64,000 nt of DNA from Ruegeria marina (GCF_900101475.1 NZ_FMZV01000004.1:62001-126000); one strand, 5' to 3'. Numbered from the stretch's first letter, positions 18,134-29,770 are shown. The notes: generated by a model from the letters alone, not told the origin. Numbers and translations: made by a program.

Positions 18134-20545
18134 TCAATGCGCGGTTGCCGAAGCTCCCTCGCCGGTCGATGGCGCGGCTTTTGACGATGCGGCTTCTTCC
18201 TCGGCCGCCTCGTCCCATTCCACCGGCTCGGGCTGCCGCGCCAAGGCCAGCTTCAGAACCTCGGACACATGCGCGACCGGGATGATCTCCAGCCCTTCCT
18301 TCACATTGTCCGGAATCTCCGGCAGGTCCTTTGCGTTCTCGGCCGGGATCAGAACCGTCTTCACGCCGCCGCGCAGGGCCGCCAGCAGCTTCTCCTTGAG
18401 CCCGCCAATCGCCAGAACATTGCCGCGCAGGGTGACCTCGCCGGTCATGGCGATATCCTTGCGCACCGGGATCTGGGTCAGGACTGACACGATCGACGTC
18501 ACCATCGCGATACCGGCGCTGGGGCCGTCCTTGGGCGTCGCGCCCTCGGGGACGTGCACGTGGATGTCCCAGCGGTCCAGCCGCGGCGGTTTCACCCCGA
18601 TCGACGGCGCGATCGAGCGCACATAGGATGCCGCAGCGTCGATCGATTCCTTCATCACCTCGCCCAGCTTGCCGGTGGTCTTCATCCGGCCCTTGCCCGG
18701 AAGGCGCAGCGCCTCGATCGACAGCAGGTCGCCGCCAACGCTGGTCCAGGCCAGCCCGGTCACCACGCCCACCTGGTCATCCTTTTCCGCCAGCCCGAAC
18801 TTGAACCGCCGCACGCCCAGGAAATCCTCCAGGTTCGCCGGGGTCACCTCGACCCGTTCGGCGGATTTCTTGAGGATCCTGGTCAGCGCCTTGCGGCAGA
18901 TCTTGGCAATCTCGCGCTCCAGGTTCCGCACGCCCGCTTCGCGGGTGTAGTAGCGGATGATGTCGGTCAGCGCCGGCTCGGTCAGCACGAACTCCTTCGC
19001 CTTCAGACCATGGTTCTTGGTCTGCTTGGGCAGCAGGTGACGATGCGCGATCTCGCGCTTTTCATCCTCGGTGTAACCGGCAAGCGGAATGATCTCCATC
19101 CGGTCCAGAAGCGGCCCGGGCATGTTGTAGCTGTTGGACGTGGTCAGGAACATCACGTTCGACAGGTCGTATTCCACTTCCATGTAGTGGTCGACGAAGG
19201 TGCTGTTCTGTTCCGGATCCAGAACCTCCAGCATGGCGCTGGCCGGGTCGCCCCGGAAATCCTGCCCCATCTTGTCGATCTCATCGAGCAGGATCAGCGG
19301 ATTGGTGGTCTTGGCCTTCTTCAGCGACTGGATGATCTTGCCCGGCATCGAGCCGATATAGGTCCGGCGGTGGCCGCGGATCTCGCTCTCGTCGCGCACC
19401 CCGCCCAGGCTGATGCGGATGAACTCGCGCCCGGTCGCCTTGGCGACAGACTTGCCCAGGCTGGTCTTGCCCACGCCCGGCGGGCCGACAAGGCACAGGA
19501 TCGGGCCTTTCAGCTTCTGGCTGCGCTGCTGCACCGCCAGGTATTCTACGATCCGCTCCTTGACCTTCTCCAGACCATAGTGATCGGCGTCCAGCACCTC
19601 TTCGGCGCGGCCCAGGTCCTTCTTGACCCGGCTCTTGACGCCCCACGGGATCGACAGCAGCCAGTCGAGATAGTTGCGCACCACCGTGGCCTCGGCCGAC
19701 ATGGGCGACATGTTCTTGAGCTTCTTCAGCTCTGCGTCGGCCTTTTCGCGCGCTTCCTTCGACAGTTTGGTCGCGGCGATCTTCTCTTCGAGTTCGGCGA
19801 TCTCACCGGCGCCCTCGTCGCCGTCGCCCAGCTCGCGCTGGATCGCCTTCATCTGTTCGTTCAGATAATATTCGCGCTGGGTCTTCTCCATCTGGGACTT
19901 GACCCGCGTCTTGATCTTCTTCTCGACCTGCAGGACGCTCATTTCGCCCTGCATCAGGCCATAGACCTTCTCCAGCCGCTCACTGATCGAAAGCGTCTCG
20001 AGCAAATCCTGTTTCTGGCCCACATCAATACCCAGATGGCCCGCCACCAGATCGGCCAGCTTGGCCGGTTCGGTGGTTTCGCCAACCGCCGCCAGCGCTT
20101 CTTCGGGGATGTTCTTGCGTACCTTGGCATAGCGCTCGAATTCGTCGCCCACGGTACGGATCAACGCCTGCGTCGTGGTCACGTCGCCGGGGATCTCGCT
20201 GAGCAGTTCGGCGCGCGCCTCGAAGAATTCGTCGTTGTCCAGGAAATCGGTGATCTTCACCCGTGCCTGCCCCTCGACCAGCACCTTGACAGTGCCGTCG
20301 GGCAGTTTCAGCAGCTGCAGCACATTGGCCAGCACGCCGGTGCGATAGATACCGTCGGTGCCAGGATCGTCCACGCCGGGGTCGATCTGGCTTGACAGCA
20401 GGATCTGCTTGTCGTCCTGCATCACCTCCTCCAGCGCGCGAACCGATTTTTCGCGGCCCACGAACAGCGGCACGATCATGTGGGGAAATACCACGATATC
20501 GCGCAGCGGCAGGACGGGGTAAGAGGCGTTCAGAGGCTCTTGCAT
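18134..20545 (-). CDS. lon: ATP-dependent protease Lon
   Basis: Cytoplasmic AAA+ serine protease of 803 residues that degrades misfolded and regulatory proteins. The N-terminal substrate domain begins [16 protein letters not shown] coiled-coil region lies about 190-280. The AAA module has Walker [12 protein letters not shown] and Walker [11 protein letters not shown]. The C-terminal protease domain has the catalytic Ser in [10 protein letters not shown] and the partner Lys about 43 residues later (LKEKLLAA). The start ATG 20545 is ten codons inside a longer open frame and has AAGGA upstream. It is monocistronic, with tgt 240 bases upstream on the same strand. Confidence 0.97.
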   Translation of the reverse strand: MQEPLNASYPVLPLRDIVVFPHMIVPLFVGREKSVRALEEVMQDDKQILLSSQIDPGVDDPGTDGIYRTGVLANVLQLLKLPDGTVKVLVEGQARVKITDFLDNDEFFEARAELLSEIPGDVTTTQALIRTVGDEFERYAKVRKNIPEEALAAVGETTEPAKLADLVAGHLGIDVGQKQDLLETLSISERLEKVYGLMQGEMSVLQVEKKIKTRVKSQMEKTQREYYLNEQMKAIQRELGDGDEGAGEIAELEEKIAATKLSKEAREKADAELKKLKNMSPMSAEATVVRNYLDWLLSIPWGVKSRVKKDLGRAEEVLDADHYGLEKVKERIVEYLAVQQRSQKLKGPILCLVGPPGVGKTSLGKSVAKATGREFIRISLGGVRDESEIRGHRRTYIGSMPGKIIQSLKKAKTTNPLILLDEIDKMGQDFRGDPASAMLEVLDPEQNSTFVDHYMEVEYDLSNVMFLTTSNSYNMPGPLLDRMEIIPLAGYTEDEKREIAHRHLLPKQTKNHGLKAKEFVLTEPALTDIIRYYTREAGVRNLEREIAKICRKALTRILKKSAERVEVTPANLEDFLGVRRFKFGLAEKDDQVGVVTGLAWTSVGGDLLSIEALRLPGKGRMKTTGKLGEVMKESIDAAASYVRSIAPSIGVKPPRLDRWDIHVHVPEGATPKDGPSAGIAMVTSIVSVLTQIPVRKDIAMTGEVTLRGNVLAIGGLKEKLLAALRGGVKTVLIPAENAKDLPEIPDNVKEGLEIIPVAHVSEVLKLALARQPEPVEWDEAAEEEAASSKAAPSTGEGASATAH

Positions 20546-20786
20546 GCTATATCCTTGTCTTTGGCAAGATGGCACCGGTCCCTCTCATAGGCGACCCCCG
20601 GCCATCTCCTGTCTCGGGCTACAAAGGTGGTGCGGATCCCCGCCGATTTCAACCTTGCAAACGGTTTGTTGCCGATCAGCATGACGCGAGTGCCGGGTGA
20701 CCGCAAGGGCGCAAAACCCGACCATGGCGATTTCCTGCGGGACGGCGGGCGGGGCGACCTGCGAACGCAGGAGCGCCGAACCGCCG

Positions 20787-21917
<1,131 letters not shown>

Positions 21918-21981
21918 GTCCGCCCTCGCTGTCATCGCCCTGCCTTTGCCGGAACTCGGCTTCAGGTGCAAGCGTTCAGGG

Positions 21982-23067
21982 TCATGGCTCCCTGACCGAA
22001 AGACCTCGGCTGATCACGAACCCTTCCTGCAACTCTCCGTTGACATCGACGTAGAGCACACGGCTGTATTCCGACCCCCATTGAACGATCTGCACCACCT
22101 TGCCGCAGGCAATCGCCCCCAGTCGGGCCGACTGCTTCTGCGGGCCCGCCCTTACCACCAGGCCGGTCGGCTCGACAACTTGGACCTTCAGTCCCTCAGC
22201 CAGTTCCTCGACCGGTTCCTCGGCCAGTTCCGGTCGGCCCTCCGGATCGGGAGAGTTTTCCGGTCTCGGCGGCGCCGTGATTACCGGCGGTCCAGACGAC
22301 TCCACGTCCGAGGCGACAGGCCGGGAGGGCGGAGCGGCTACCGTTGTCTGACCGACACCCGAACCCGGTCGAGGCCCGCTGTCCGTGTTGCGGTCCCATG
22401 CCAGTACCGCACCGGTATAGATGCCCGCCACGGCCGCAAGCAGGAATATAGCATCCCTGACCTTCGTTCCGAACCGTCGAAGCCGGGACTTTTCCTTTTC
22501 CTGCTGCGCATTGACGATATTGACGATGATCCTCGGGTTGAAGACGAATGGCGCTCCGGGTTGGCTGGCCTTCTGCAAAGCCGCCTGGATTGCCTCCAAT
22601 TGGCGGTTTATTTCCTCTTGCGCGGCCTGCGACCGTTCCACCGTTTTCAGGGCCTCGTCGATCTCGCGGCGCAGGATGGCCCCTCTGTCAACGCCGCGCA
22701 TCTCTGGCGCGGACGGCCCCTCTCCGACACCACCGGAAGGTCCCCCTCCCGAAGGTCCGTCTCCTTCATACTCCGTCGACGGGACAAGCACGGGCTCCCC
22801 GACGGCTTCCCGCACCCTCGAGACCGCCCGGTGCACCAGAACCGAACCGCCGTGCCGCAACCGGGCAAGCAAGCGCAGCACTCTCGCACCCGCCGGAAGC
22901 GCAACCGGACGGGGCTGCCAGAAATACTCGAAAAACATCGCCTCTGTCTCACGAAACGCCCCGGCGGCGACATCGGACGAAAGATCACCGCAAGCCGTCA
23001 GGGCGGGAACGAAAGGCAATCGGCTATGCAGGTATTCGAGCAGATCTGCGGGCAAATAGTTTGACAT
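21982..23067 (-). CDS. Hypothetical membrane protein with C-terminal SH3-like domain
   Basis: A 361-residue protein of unrecognised family. The cytoplasmic N-terminal half has a helical head ([19 protein letters not shown]), a low-complexity Gly/Pro/Ser linker near 105-118 and a coiled coil ([16 protein letters not shown]) near 140-165. One membrane segment ([19 protein letters not shown]) lies near 210-230, then a Pro-rich linker, then a bacterial SH3-type domain ([15 protein letters not shown]) at about 295-361 outside the membrane. SH3b domains often bind peptidoglycan. The start ATG 23067 is the first after the divergent SPFH operon region. It is 64 bases from tgt and may be cotranscribed with it. 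Confidence 0.6.
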   Translation of the reverse strand: MSNYLPADLLEYLHSRLPFVPALTACGDLSSDVAAGAFRETEAMFFEYFWQPRPVALPAGARVLRLLARLRHGGSVLVHRAVSRVREAVGEPVLVPSTEYEGDGPSGGGPSGGVGEGPSAPEMRGVDRGAILRREIDEALKTVERSQAAQEEINRQLEAIQAALQKASQPGAPFVFNPRIIVNIVNAQQEKEKSRLRRFGTKVRDAIFLLAAVAGIYTGAVLAWDRNTDSGPRPGSGVGQTTVAAPPSRPVASDVESSGPPVITAPPRPENSPDPEGRPELAEEPVEELAEGLKVQVVEPTGLVVRAGPQKQSARLGAIACGKVVQIVQWGSEYSRVLYVDVNGELQEGFVISRGLSVREP

Positions 23068-23214
23068 GGATTTCGTTTGGGCCTGTAGAATGCGATGAAA
23101 TGAAGAGCGACTTATGCAACCCAGAGTAACTTCCATCTTTCTTCCTGTCTCGCGGAACCTGCGACGGTCACGGGCGACAGCGGCATTTCCCGCGCGGCAC
23201 ACAAGGAACAAACC

Positions 23215-24105
23215 ATGACCGAAGACCAATTCATCGGGCTCATCGCCCAGAACATCGTCTATCTTGCCGCGGCGATCTTCATCATCGTGGTCATTCTGAA
23301 GGGCATCCGCATCGTGCCGCAGTCCGAGAAATTCGTGGTCGAACGCTTCGGCAGGCTGCATGCGGTGCTGGGACCGGGCATCAATTTCATCGTGCCTTTC
23401 CTCGACGTTGTCCGCCACAAGATATCGATCCTCGAACGGCAATTGCCCACCGCAAGCCAGGACGCGATCACCAAGGACAACGTGCTGGTGCAGGTCGACA
23501 CATCGGTGTTCTACCGGATCACCGACCCCGAAAAGACGGTCTATCGCATCCGCGATGTGGACGGGGCGATTTCCACCACCGTGGCCGGCATCGTGCGCGC
23601 CGAGATCGGCAAGATGGACCTGGACGAGGTGCAATCGAACCGGGCGCAACTGATTTCCACCATCAAGGCCTCGGTCGAGGATGCGGTCGACAACTGGGGG
23701 ATCGAGGTCACCCGGGCCGAGATCCTTGACGTCAATCTCGACCAGGCCACCCGTGACGCCATGCTGCAACAGCTGAACGCCGAACGTGAACGCCGCGCCC
23801 AGGTGACCAAGGCCGAAGGCGCCAAACGCGCCGTTGAACTCAATGCCGATGCCGAGCTCTATGCCGCCGAGCAGACCGCCAAGGCCCGCCGCATCCAGGC
23901 CGAGGCCGAAGCCTATGCGACCGAGGTTGTCGCCCGCGCCATCGCCGCGCACGGGCTGGAGGCGGCACAATACCAGGTTGCCCTGAAACAGGTCGAGGCG
24001 CTGAACGCACTTGGCAACGGCGCGGGCAAGCAGACCATCGTGCTGCCGGCCAACGCGCTCGAAGCCTTCGGCGACGCCTTCAAGCTGCTGAAGGGGGGCA
24101 AGTGA
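23215..24105 (+). CDS. SPFH/Band 7 membrane protein (paraslipin, QmcA type)
   Basis: A 296-residue stomatin-like protein. It has an N-terminal membrane hairpin (NIVYLAAAIFIIVVILKGI), then the Band 7 domain (VPQSEKFVVERFGRLH, GINFIVPFLD, VDTSVFYRITDPEKTVYR) and a long Ala/Glu-rich coiled coil (about 170-260, with AKRAVELNADAELYAAEQ). Such proteins form microdomain scaffolds and pair with NfeD partners. The stop codon overlaps the NfeD ATG (TGATG), so the two are translationally coupled. Confidence 0.93.
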   Translation: MTEDQFIGLIAQNIVYLAAAIFIIVVILKGIRIVPQSEKFVVERFGRLHAVLGPGINFIVPFLDVVRHKISILERQLPTASQDAITKDNVLVQVDTSVFYRITDPEKTVYRIRDVDGAISTTVAGIVRAEIGKMDLDEVQSNRAQLISTIKASVEDAVDNWGIEVTRAEILDVNLDQATRDAMLQQLNAERERRAQVTKAEGAKRAVELNADAELYAAEQTAKARRIQAEAEAYATEVVARAIAAHGLEAAQYQVALKQVEALNALGNGAGKQTIVLPANALEAFGDAFKLLKGGK

Positions 24106-24371
24106 TGCCGCTCTGGTCCATCTGGTGGCTCTGGATCGCGGCCGCGCTGGTGCTGGGAGTGGTCGAGATGCTGCTGCCCGGTTTCATCTTCCTGGGCTTC
24201 GCCATCGGCGCGGCCCTCACCGGCCTGCTGCTGCTGGTCCTCACCCCGTCGCTGCCGGTGCTGCTCTTGATCTTCGCCGCCCTGTCGCTGGTCGCCTGGC
24301 TGGCCCTGCGCAGGACATTCGCCCTGCCGCATGGGCAGGTGAAACGCTTCAAGGGCGACATCAACGAATAA
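24105..24371 (+). CDS. Short NfeD-family membrane protein
   Basis: An 88-residue partner of the upstream Band 7 protein. It has two or three membrane segments (WLWIAAALVLGVVEML, FIFLGFAIGAALTGLLLLV, PVLLLIFAALSLVAWLALRR) and the NfeD signature ELLLPGFIFLG-like stretch (EMLLPGFIFLG). The usual C-terminal OB-fold (about 60 more residues) is missing; the protein ends KRFKGDINE. It may be a membrane-only NfeD variant rather than a truncation, since the stop is clean and no OB-fold remnant is evident in the 140 bases that follow. Confidence 0.82.
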   Translation: MPLWSIWWLWIAAALVLGVVEMLLPGFIFLGFAIGAALTGLLLLVLTPSLPVLLLIFAALSLVAWLALRRTFALPHGQVKRFKGDINE

Positions 24372-24514
24372 GGGCTTTCGGGAAAACCGCGCGGCGCCGA
24401 TACACGAGCGTACTGCCGTCATACTGGCAGTCCTTCGTGCTTCGGAGACTACCCGAGATGTCGGCGCGTTCAGTTGTCAGTCCAAATGCAATGAAACCGG
24501 GCAGCCCCCGCAGA

Positions 24515-25609
24515 TCAGCCCCTGGCCCAGCGGTGCAGCACATCGCCGCCAGCGTCCATGGTCTCGATCAACCGGAACCTGGGCGCTTCGGACAGCCGCT
24601 CCAGGCCCAGCGTCCCGATTGCCGGCAAACCTTCGGCCCCGATGGAGAGCCCGGCGGTAAAGCCGACCAGTTCATCGACCAGATCTTCGGCCAGAAGCGA
24701 AGCGGCCAGCGCCGACCCGCCTTCGCAGAACACCCGTGTCAGCCCGCGCGCGCCGAGTTGCTGCATCAGGTCCAGGGCATCGATCTGCATGCCTGAAACG
24801 GCACAGGAAACCAGTTCGGCCCCAGTGCTTTTCCAGGCACGCGCGCGGTCCGGATCGACCCCGGTCCCATGACACAGCCACACCGGAACCTGCCGTGCCG
24901 TCCGGGCAAGCTGGCTCATCAGCGGCAGGTCGAGATAGCGAGACACGACCACCCGCACCGGCTGCCGCTCGATGCCAAGATCGCGCACGGTCAAAGACGG
25001 ATCATCCGCCCGCGCAGTACCGGCGCCAACCATCACCGCGTCGTGCCGCGCCCGCATGGAATGCACGAGCTTTCGCGCATAACCGCCTGTTATCCATTTG
25101 CTTTCACCTGAGGCGGTTGCGATGCGTCCGTCGAAACTCGACGCCATTTTCAAGGTGAGCCAAGGCCGGCCGTGTTCCGTTTTCAGGAAGAAACCCGCCA
25201 GATCGCGGGCTGCCTCGTCGGCCAGAACGCCGGTCGTGACCGCCACCCCGGCCGCGCGCAGCAATGCAAACCCCTTGCCCGCAACCCGCGGATCACTGTC
25301 CTCGACCGCCGCGACCACCCGCGCCACACCTGCCGAGATCAGCGCCTCCGCACAGGGGGGCGTCTTGCCATGATGCGCACAGGGTTCCAGCGTGACATAG
25401 GCGGTTGCGCCACGCGCCGCGGCACCGGCCTGGGCCAGCGCCACCGTCTCGGCATGTGGCCGGCCGCCGGCCTGGGTCCAGCCGCGCCCCACGATCCGCC
25501 CGCCGGACACGATAAGGCAGCCCACCGCCGGGTTCGGCCAGCAAGCCCCAAGCTCCCGCCTGCCAAGAGACAGGGCGAGAGCCATGAAACGTTCGTCAGA
25601 GACCGTCAC
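24515..25609 (-). CDS. ribD: Bifunctional riboflavin deaminase/reductase RibD
   Basis: Catalyses deamination and then NADPH reduction of the pyrimidine intermediate in riboflavin synthesis; 364 residues. The N-terminal cytidine-deaminase-like domain has zinc ligands HAE (about 53-55) and [11 protein letters not shown]. The C-terminal reductase domain begins near 147 ([34 protein letters not shown]). The start overlaps the nrdR stop by four bases, giving the common nrdR-ribD coupling. Confidence 0.95.
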   Translation of the reverse strand: MTVSDERFMALALSLGRRELGACWPNPAVGCLIVSGGRIVGRGWTQAGGRPHAETVALAQAGAAARGATAYVTLEPCAHHGKTPPCAEALISAGVARVVAAVEDSDPRVAGKGFALLRAAGVAVTTGVLADEAARDLAGFFLKTEHGRPWLTLKMASSFDGRIATASGESKWITGGYARKLVHSMRARHDAVMVGAGTARADDPSLTVRDLGIERQPVRVVVSRYLDLPLMSQLARTARQVPVWLCHGTGVDPDRARAWKSTGAELVSCAVSGMQIDALDLMQQLGARGLTRVFCEGGSALAASLLAEDLVDELVGFTAGLSIGAEGLPAIGTLGLERLSEAPRFRLIETMDAGGDVLHRWARG

Positions 25610-26076
25610 TCTTCAGTGGGCGGGCTGGGCGGGCGCAGTTCATGGACGAACTCCTCGAAATCATCTGCAGCCTGGAAGTTCTTGTAAACGCTTGCAAAAC
25701 GCACGTATGCGACAGTGTCGATCCGGGCCAGCGCCTCCATCACGATCTCGCCGATCTTCTTCGACGGGATATCGGTCTCGCCCATGCTTTCCAGCCGCCG
25801 CACGATGCCCGAGATCATCTGATCGATGCGCTCGGGATCAATCGGACGTTTCTGCATCGAGATGCGGATCGAGCGTTCCAGCTTGTCGCGGTCGAAATCC
25901 TCGCGCTTGCCGCTGGTCTTGATCACCACGAGATCGCGCAGCTGGACCCGTTCATAGGTGGTGAATCGTCCTCCGCAGGCCGGACAGAACCGTCGCCTGC
26001 GAATGGATACGTGGTCTTCCGCAGGACGCGAGTCCTTGACCTGTGTGTCGATATTTCCGCAAAACGGGCAGCGCAT
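25606..26076 (-). CDS. nrdR: Transcriptional repressor NrdR
   Basis: Zinc-ribbon/ATP-cone repressor of ribonucleotide reductase genes; 156 residues. The ribbon has CPFCGN and [14 protein letters not shown], and the ATP cone spans about 49-139 ([17 protein letters not shown]). I start at ATG 26076 (MRCPFCGN), the invariant family start; an in-frame extension of 20 codons upstream is not conserved in the family. It is coupled to ribD by a four-base overlap. Confidence 0.96.
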   Translation of the reverse strand: MRCPFCGNIDTQVKDSRPAEDHVSIRRRRFCPACGGRFTTYERVQLRDLVVIKTSGKREDFDRDKLERSIRISMQKRPIDPERIDQMISGIVRRLESMGETDIPSKKIGEIVMEALARIDTVAYVRFASVYKNFQAADDFEEFVHELRPPSPPTEE

Positions 26077-26250
26077 CCGCCGTCTCCTCGTCCCTTGTTC
26101 CGCCTCTTGCGCGAGCGCTTCGGCCCACTTATCCACAACTATAGGGCCTATGCTAGGGTTTGGGTAGTGGAGATTTGCATACGCAAGATACAGGCCTGCG
26201 ATCCAAATCTAGAACACCATCGGCAACGCAAGATGCAAAGGGTCGCGACT

Positions 26251-26661
26251 CTAGCCGAAATGGGCGGCCACCTTGCGCCGATGCGGGGCATTTCGGTGCT
26301 CGACAAGATAGATTCCCTGCCAGGTGCCCAGCATCGGCACCCCGCCCTGCACCGGAAGCCCCAATGACACCGGCATCAGCGCGGCCTTGATATGCGCCGG
26401 CATGTCATCCGGCCCTTCGTAGGTATGGCGCAGATAAGACATGGACGGATGATCGGACGGCGGCACCAGTCGCTCGAAAAACGCGGTCAGGTCGGTCTGC
26501 ACCTCGGGATCTGCATTCTCCTGCATCAGCAGCGAACACGAAGTGTGGCGCACCATGAGCGTCAGCAGCCCGTCGCCCTGTCCCGCCAGCCAGCGGCGAA
26601 TATCGGTGGTGAACTCATAGAGGCCGGGACCGGTGGTCTGGATCAAGAATTCGGTCAGCAT
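26251..26661 (-). CDS. YjbQ family protein (UPF0047)
   Basis: A 136-residue member of the YjbQ family, some of which show weak thiamine-phosphate synthase-like activity in vitro; the physiological role is unsettled. Family motifs VRHTSCSLLMQENADP, HPSMSYLRHTYEGPDDMPAH and GTWQGIYLVEHR are complete, including the clustered His residues. The start ATG 26661 (MLTEFLIQT) is preferred over an upstream extension that would overlap the secreted-protein gene. It lies 37 bases downstream of that gene on the same strand. Confidence 0.9.
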   Translation of the reverse strand: MLTEFLIQTTGPGLYEFTTDIRRWLAGQGDGLLTLMVRHTSCSLLMQENADPEVQTDLTAFFERLVPPSDHPSMSYLRHTYEGPDDMPAHIKAALMPVSLGLPVQGGVPMLGTWQGIYLVEHRNAPHRRKVAAHFG

Positions 26662-26698
26662 TTCCAATGCACCCCGCAGAGGCCGGCAGCCAAAATCC

Positions 26699-27112
26699 TC
26701 AGAACCATACCGGTGTCGGGTCGCAATAGCCATTAGCCTGATTGACCGACATGTTGTCGCCCACTTTCAGGCCCACCCGAATACTGGTCAGATCGTTTTC
26801 CAAAGGGGTTATGCCAGCCGCCTGAGGCGACATGGTGAACTGCACCGCGGTCTTTCGGCCGGTGGTCACGCTCGGGCCGCGCCCGCGGGCAATATAGATA
26901 CGGTCGTTCCAGCCCGCACCCAGCGCGCGGCGCGCATATTCCGAGGCCGCACACCAGAAATCGCCCGTCCGCTGACGGCCGCGCGGCACCACTTCGAACA
27001 CAACCCCGTCAACATCCAGCACCCTGGCGCCAATGCGTGTGGTCAGCGCATCGGCCGGTACCGAAAGACCGATCAGGGTTGCCGTGGCCAAGAGCAAGGC
27101 AGTCCGGTTCAT
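26699..27112 (-). CDS. Small secreted protein of unknown function
   Basis: A 137-residue product with a signal peptide (NRTALLLATATLIGLSVPADA) and no membrane segment after it. Two cysteines (WCAASEY and GYCDP near the end) could form a disulfide, and the chain ends PTPVWF. I do not recognise the family, though the general type (WCAASEYARRALGA) recurs in my recollection of Rhodobacteraceae periplasmic proteins. The start ATG 27112 follows AAAGGAA. It is probably cotranscribed with yjbQ. Confidence 0.75.
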   Translation of the reverse strand: MNRTALLLATATLIGLSVPADALTTRIGARVLDVDGVVFEVVPRGRQRTGDFWCAASEYARRALGAGWNDRIYIARGRGPSVTTGRKTAVQFTMSPQAAGITPLENDLTSIRVGLKVGDNMSVNQANGYCDPTPVWF

Positions 27113-27275
27113 TGCTTCGTTCCTTTGTGGTCGTGCCAAAGTGTGATTACAGCCAGCCGTATCCGCAACCGGATTCGGACAATGAAGGCCCCTTCCCAGC
27201 GGTTTTCAGCTTGGTTCGCCCCGGCAATGCTAAAACGGCCGGGGCGGCACGGGGTCGGGTACGGCCACGAGACGG

Positions 27276-28172
27276 TCAGACGCTGGATAGCATGCCCTTC
27301 TCTCGGGCCAGTTCGCGCATGCGCTTTTGCAGTTTCTCAAAGGCACGCACCTCGATCTGACGGATGCGTTCGCGGCTGACATTGTACTGCGTGCTCAAGT
27401 CTTCCAGCGTAACCGCCTGATCCATCAGGCGGCGCTGGGTAAGCACATCCTTTTCACGGTCGTTCAACACTTCGAGCGCCGAGGCCAGCAACTCGCGCCG
27501 AGCCTCCATCTCGTCACGTTCCTCGTAATCGGTGGCCTGGTCGGCATCCTCGTCCTCGAGCCAGTCCTGCCACTGCATCGAGCCTTCGCCTTCGGCGCCC
27601 ACTGTCGCGTTCAGCGAGGCATCGCCACCGGACATCCGCCGGTTCATGCTGATCACGTCATCTTCGCTGACGCCCAGGTCATGTGCGATCTGACGCACGT
27701 TGTCGGGGTGCAGGTCACCCTCTTCCAGCGCACCGATCTTGGCCTTGGCCTTGCGCAGGTTGAAGAACAGTTTCTTTTGCGCGCTGGTTGTACCCAGCTT
27801 CACCAGAGACCAGGAGCGCAGGATATATTCCTGAATCGCAGCACGGATCCACCACATGGCATAGGTCGCCAGGCGGAACCCCTTCTCCGGGTCGAACCGC
27901 TTGACCGCCTGCATCAGACCGACGTTGGCCTCGGAAATCACCTCGGCCTGCGGCAGGCCATAGCCGCGATAGCCCATGGCGATCTTGGCCGCCAGGCGCA
28001 GGTGGCTGGTGACCATCTTGTGCGCGGCCTCGGCATCCTGTTCCTCGACCCAGCGCTTGGCCAGCATGTATTCCTCTTCCGGCTCCAGCAGCGGAAACTT
28101 GCGGATTTCCTGCATGTAGCGGTTCAACCCGCCTTCGGGCGTGGGCGCCGGGAGATTTGCGTAATTCGCCAT
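27276..28172 (-). CDS. rpoH: RNA polymerase sigma-32 factor RpoH
   Basis: Heat-shock sigma factor of 298 residues. Region 2 has the core-binding and -10 recognition stretch FRLATYAMWWIRAAIQEYIL, the RpoH box QKKLFFNLRK identifies the subclass, and region 4.2 reads EDLSTQYNVSRERIRQIE. The start is ATG 28172 (MANYANLPAP); six further codons upstream are possible. The 150-base gap to rluD holds AT-rich sequence suitable for its promoter. Alphaproteobacteria often carry more than one rpoH paralogue. Confidence 0.95.
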   Translation of the reverse strand: MANYANLPAPTPEGGLNRYMQEIRKFPLLEPEEEYMLAKRWVEEQDAEAAHKMVTSHLRLAAKIAMGYRGYGLPQAEVISEANVGLMQAVKRFDPEKGFRLATYAMWWIRAAIQEYILRSWSLVKLGTTSAQKKLFFNLRKAKAKIGALEEGDLHPDNVRQIAHDLGVSEDDVISMNRRMSGGDASLNATVGAEGEGSMQWQDWLEDEDADQATDYEERDEMEARRELLASALEVLNDREKDVLTQRRLMDQAVTLEDLSTQYNVSRERIRQIEVRAFEKLQKRMRELAREKGMLSSV

Positions 28173-28322
28173 CGTCAATGTCCCTCCCAAATGTTTAAGG
28201 ACTTAACATAGGATATGGGTCACCTATACAGCCCATTCAAGTGTTAATCGGTACAGTCACGATATTAAGCTAAGATTAAGAAAATGTGAGACCTTGCCCA
28301 TCACCTTGCCGTGCGGATTGTT

Positions 28323-29351
28323 TCACCGTCGGCGCAGGGTGTCGAGCAGCATTTCCAGATCCTGTGGCAGCGGAGATGAGAACCGCATCCGAGCGCCGGT
28401 TACCGGGTGTTCGAATCCCAGCTCCGCGGCATGCAGCGCCTGGCGCGGGAACCCGGCCACCGCCTCAACGGCCTCGGGCGTCAGGGCACGCTCTGAAAGT
28501 TTGCGCCGCCCGCCATAGACCGGGTCGCCCACAAGGCCGTGGCCTGCATGGGCCATGTGCACGCGGATCTGATGTGTCCGGCCGGTTTCCAGCCAGCAGT
28601 CGATCAACGAGACAGCGGCCGGGTCGCCAAAACTCTCGATCACCCGCGCGCGCGTCACCGCGTGACGGCCACCATGGAACACCACCGCCTGTTTCTGGCG
28701 ATCATGCGGGTGCCGGGCCAGTTGCGTGGTCAGGCGCAGCACGTTGCCCGGCTCAAAACTGGCGCCCTTGACTCCGCGCAGGCGGGGGTCGCTGCCGTCG
28801 GGCACACCGTAGCACAGCGCGGAATAATGGCGCTCGACGCTATGCGCCTCGAACTGGGCAGCCAGACCGTGATGCGCGGCATCGCTCTTGGCCACTACAA
28901 GCAGCCCGCTGGTGTCCTTGTCGATCCGGTGAACGATTCCGGGCCGTTTGACCCCACCCACCCCGGACAGCGCCGCACCGCAGTGATGCAGGAGCGCGTT
29001 GACCAGCGTACCTGAGGGCGTGCCAGGTGCGGGATGCACCACCAGCCCTGCGGGCTTGTCGATGACGATCAGGTCGTCATCCTCGTAGACCACATCGAGC
29101 GCGATGGCTTCGGGGGCGATATGGCTTTCGTCTGCCTCTTCGACCGCGATCCGGACCCGTGCGCCTTCCTCGACCCGCGCCTTGGGGTCGATGACCACCT
29201 GCCCGTCGACCGACACCGCGCCCTCTCCGATCAGCCGCGCCAGCCGGGTTCGGGACAGTGCGGCTTCGTCTGGTACATCGCGGGAAAGCGCCTTATCAAG
29301 GCGGGGCGGCGGTGCCGCCGCGATGTCGAATTCCACGATGCGGGTGCCCAT
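28323..29351 (-). CDS. rluD: 23S rRNA pseudouridine synthase RluD
   Basis: A 342-residue RluA-family pseudouridine synthase. It has an N-terminal S4 RNA-binding domain (LSRTRLARLIGEGAVSVDG), then the catalytic core with the Asp motif RIDKDTSGLLVVAK, ALCYGVP, and the C-terminal QALHAAELGFEHP. Length and domain order fit RluD (positions 1911, 1915 and 1917 of 23S rRNA) better than RluA or RluC, though RluC cannot be excluded. Its ATG at 29351 overlaps the ATG of the divergent gene at 29350. Confidence 0.92.
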   Translation of the reverse strand: MGTRIVEFDIAAAPPPRLDKALSRDVPDEAALSRTRLARLIGEGAVSVDGQVVIDPKARVEEGARVRIAVEEADESHIAPEAIALDVVYEDDDLIVIDKPAGLVVHPAPGTPSGTLVNALLHHCGAALSGVGGVKRPGIVHRIDKDTSGLLVVAKSDAAHHGLAAQFEAHSVERHYSALCYGVPDGSDPRLRGVKGASFEPGNVLRLTTQLARHPHDRQKQAVVFHGGRHAVTRARVIESFGDPAAVSLIDCWLETGRTHQIRVHMAHAGHGLVGDPVYGGRRKLSERALTPEAVEAVAGFPRQALHAAELGFEHPVTGARMRFSSPLPQDLEMLLDTLRRR

Positions 29352-29667
29352 GAACGTCCCTTCCGATTCCGAGATACCGCAGGAAACCCCGCAACTGAAA
29401 CTGCTACGGCGTATGGTCATGACACTGACCGCGGTGATGATTGGCGGGGTTCTATTGACATTCGCGCTGATTGTCATCCGCCTGAGCGACAGAACCCCGA
29501 CCTTGCCGGACGAGGTCGACCTGCCCGACGGTGCAAGCGCGCTTGCCGTCACCATCGGCGCGAACTGGTACGCGGTTGTCACCGATGACAACCGCATCCT
29601 GATCTTTGACAAGACCACCGGCAAATTGCGCCAGTCAGTATCGCTGGATCCCGATACGCAGGACTAG
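29350..29667 (+). CDS. Small single-pass membrane protein (DUF6476-like)
   Basis: A 105-residue protein with one membrane segment (MTLTAVMIGGVLLTFALIVI, about 24-43) and a C-terminal domain (DGASALAVTIGANWYAVV, ILIFDKTTGKLRQSV) that resembles a beta-propeller blade fragment. It is widely seen next to rluD in Rhodobacteraceae, in my recollection. Start codons of the two genes overlap head to head by two bases, so each promoter must lie inside the other gene. Confidence 0.75.
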   Translation: MNVPSDSEIPQETPQLKLLRRMVMTLTAVMIGGVLLTFALIVIRLSDRTPTLPDEVDLPDGASALAVTIGANWYAVVTDDNRILIFDKTTGKLRQSVSLDPDTQD

Positions 29668-29770
29668 GTCTCTATACTTTCGTATAGGCATTCTATTCAC
29701 TTGATATTTGGTATCCCGTGAAACCGTTTGTTACGGTTTGTCCAGCGAAACATCGCCACTCACGAAGTGT

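Noticed and set aside
18554-20395. A plus-strand open frame of about 613 codons
   Set aside because: Antisense to lon, with no recognisable product.
20546-20786. Minus-strand 50-codon frame between tgt and lon
   Set aside because: It has no ribosome site and its end overlaps the lon start; composition looks non-specific.
23068-23970. Upstream continuation of the SH3-protein frame to 662 codons
   Set aside because: The extra part is antisense to the Band 7 gene; the ATG at 23067 is the credible start.
26137-26250. TTGC-ATAC-GCAA pattern before nrdR considered as an NrdR box
   Set aside because: It does not match the NrdR consensus and has only four-base arms.
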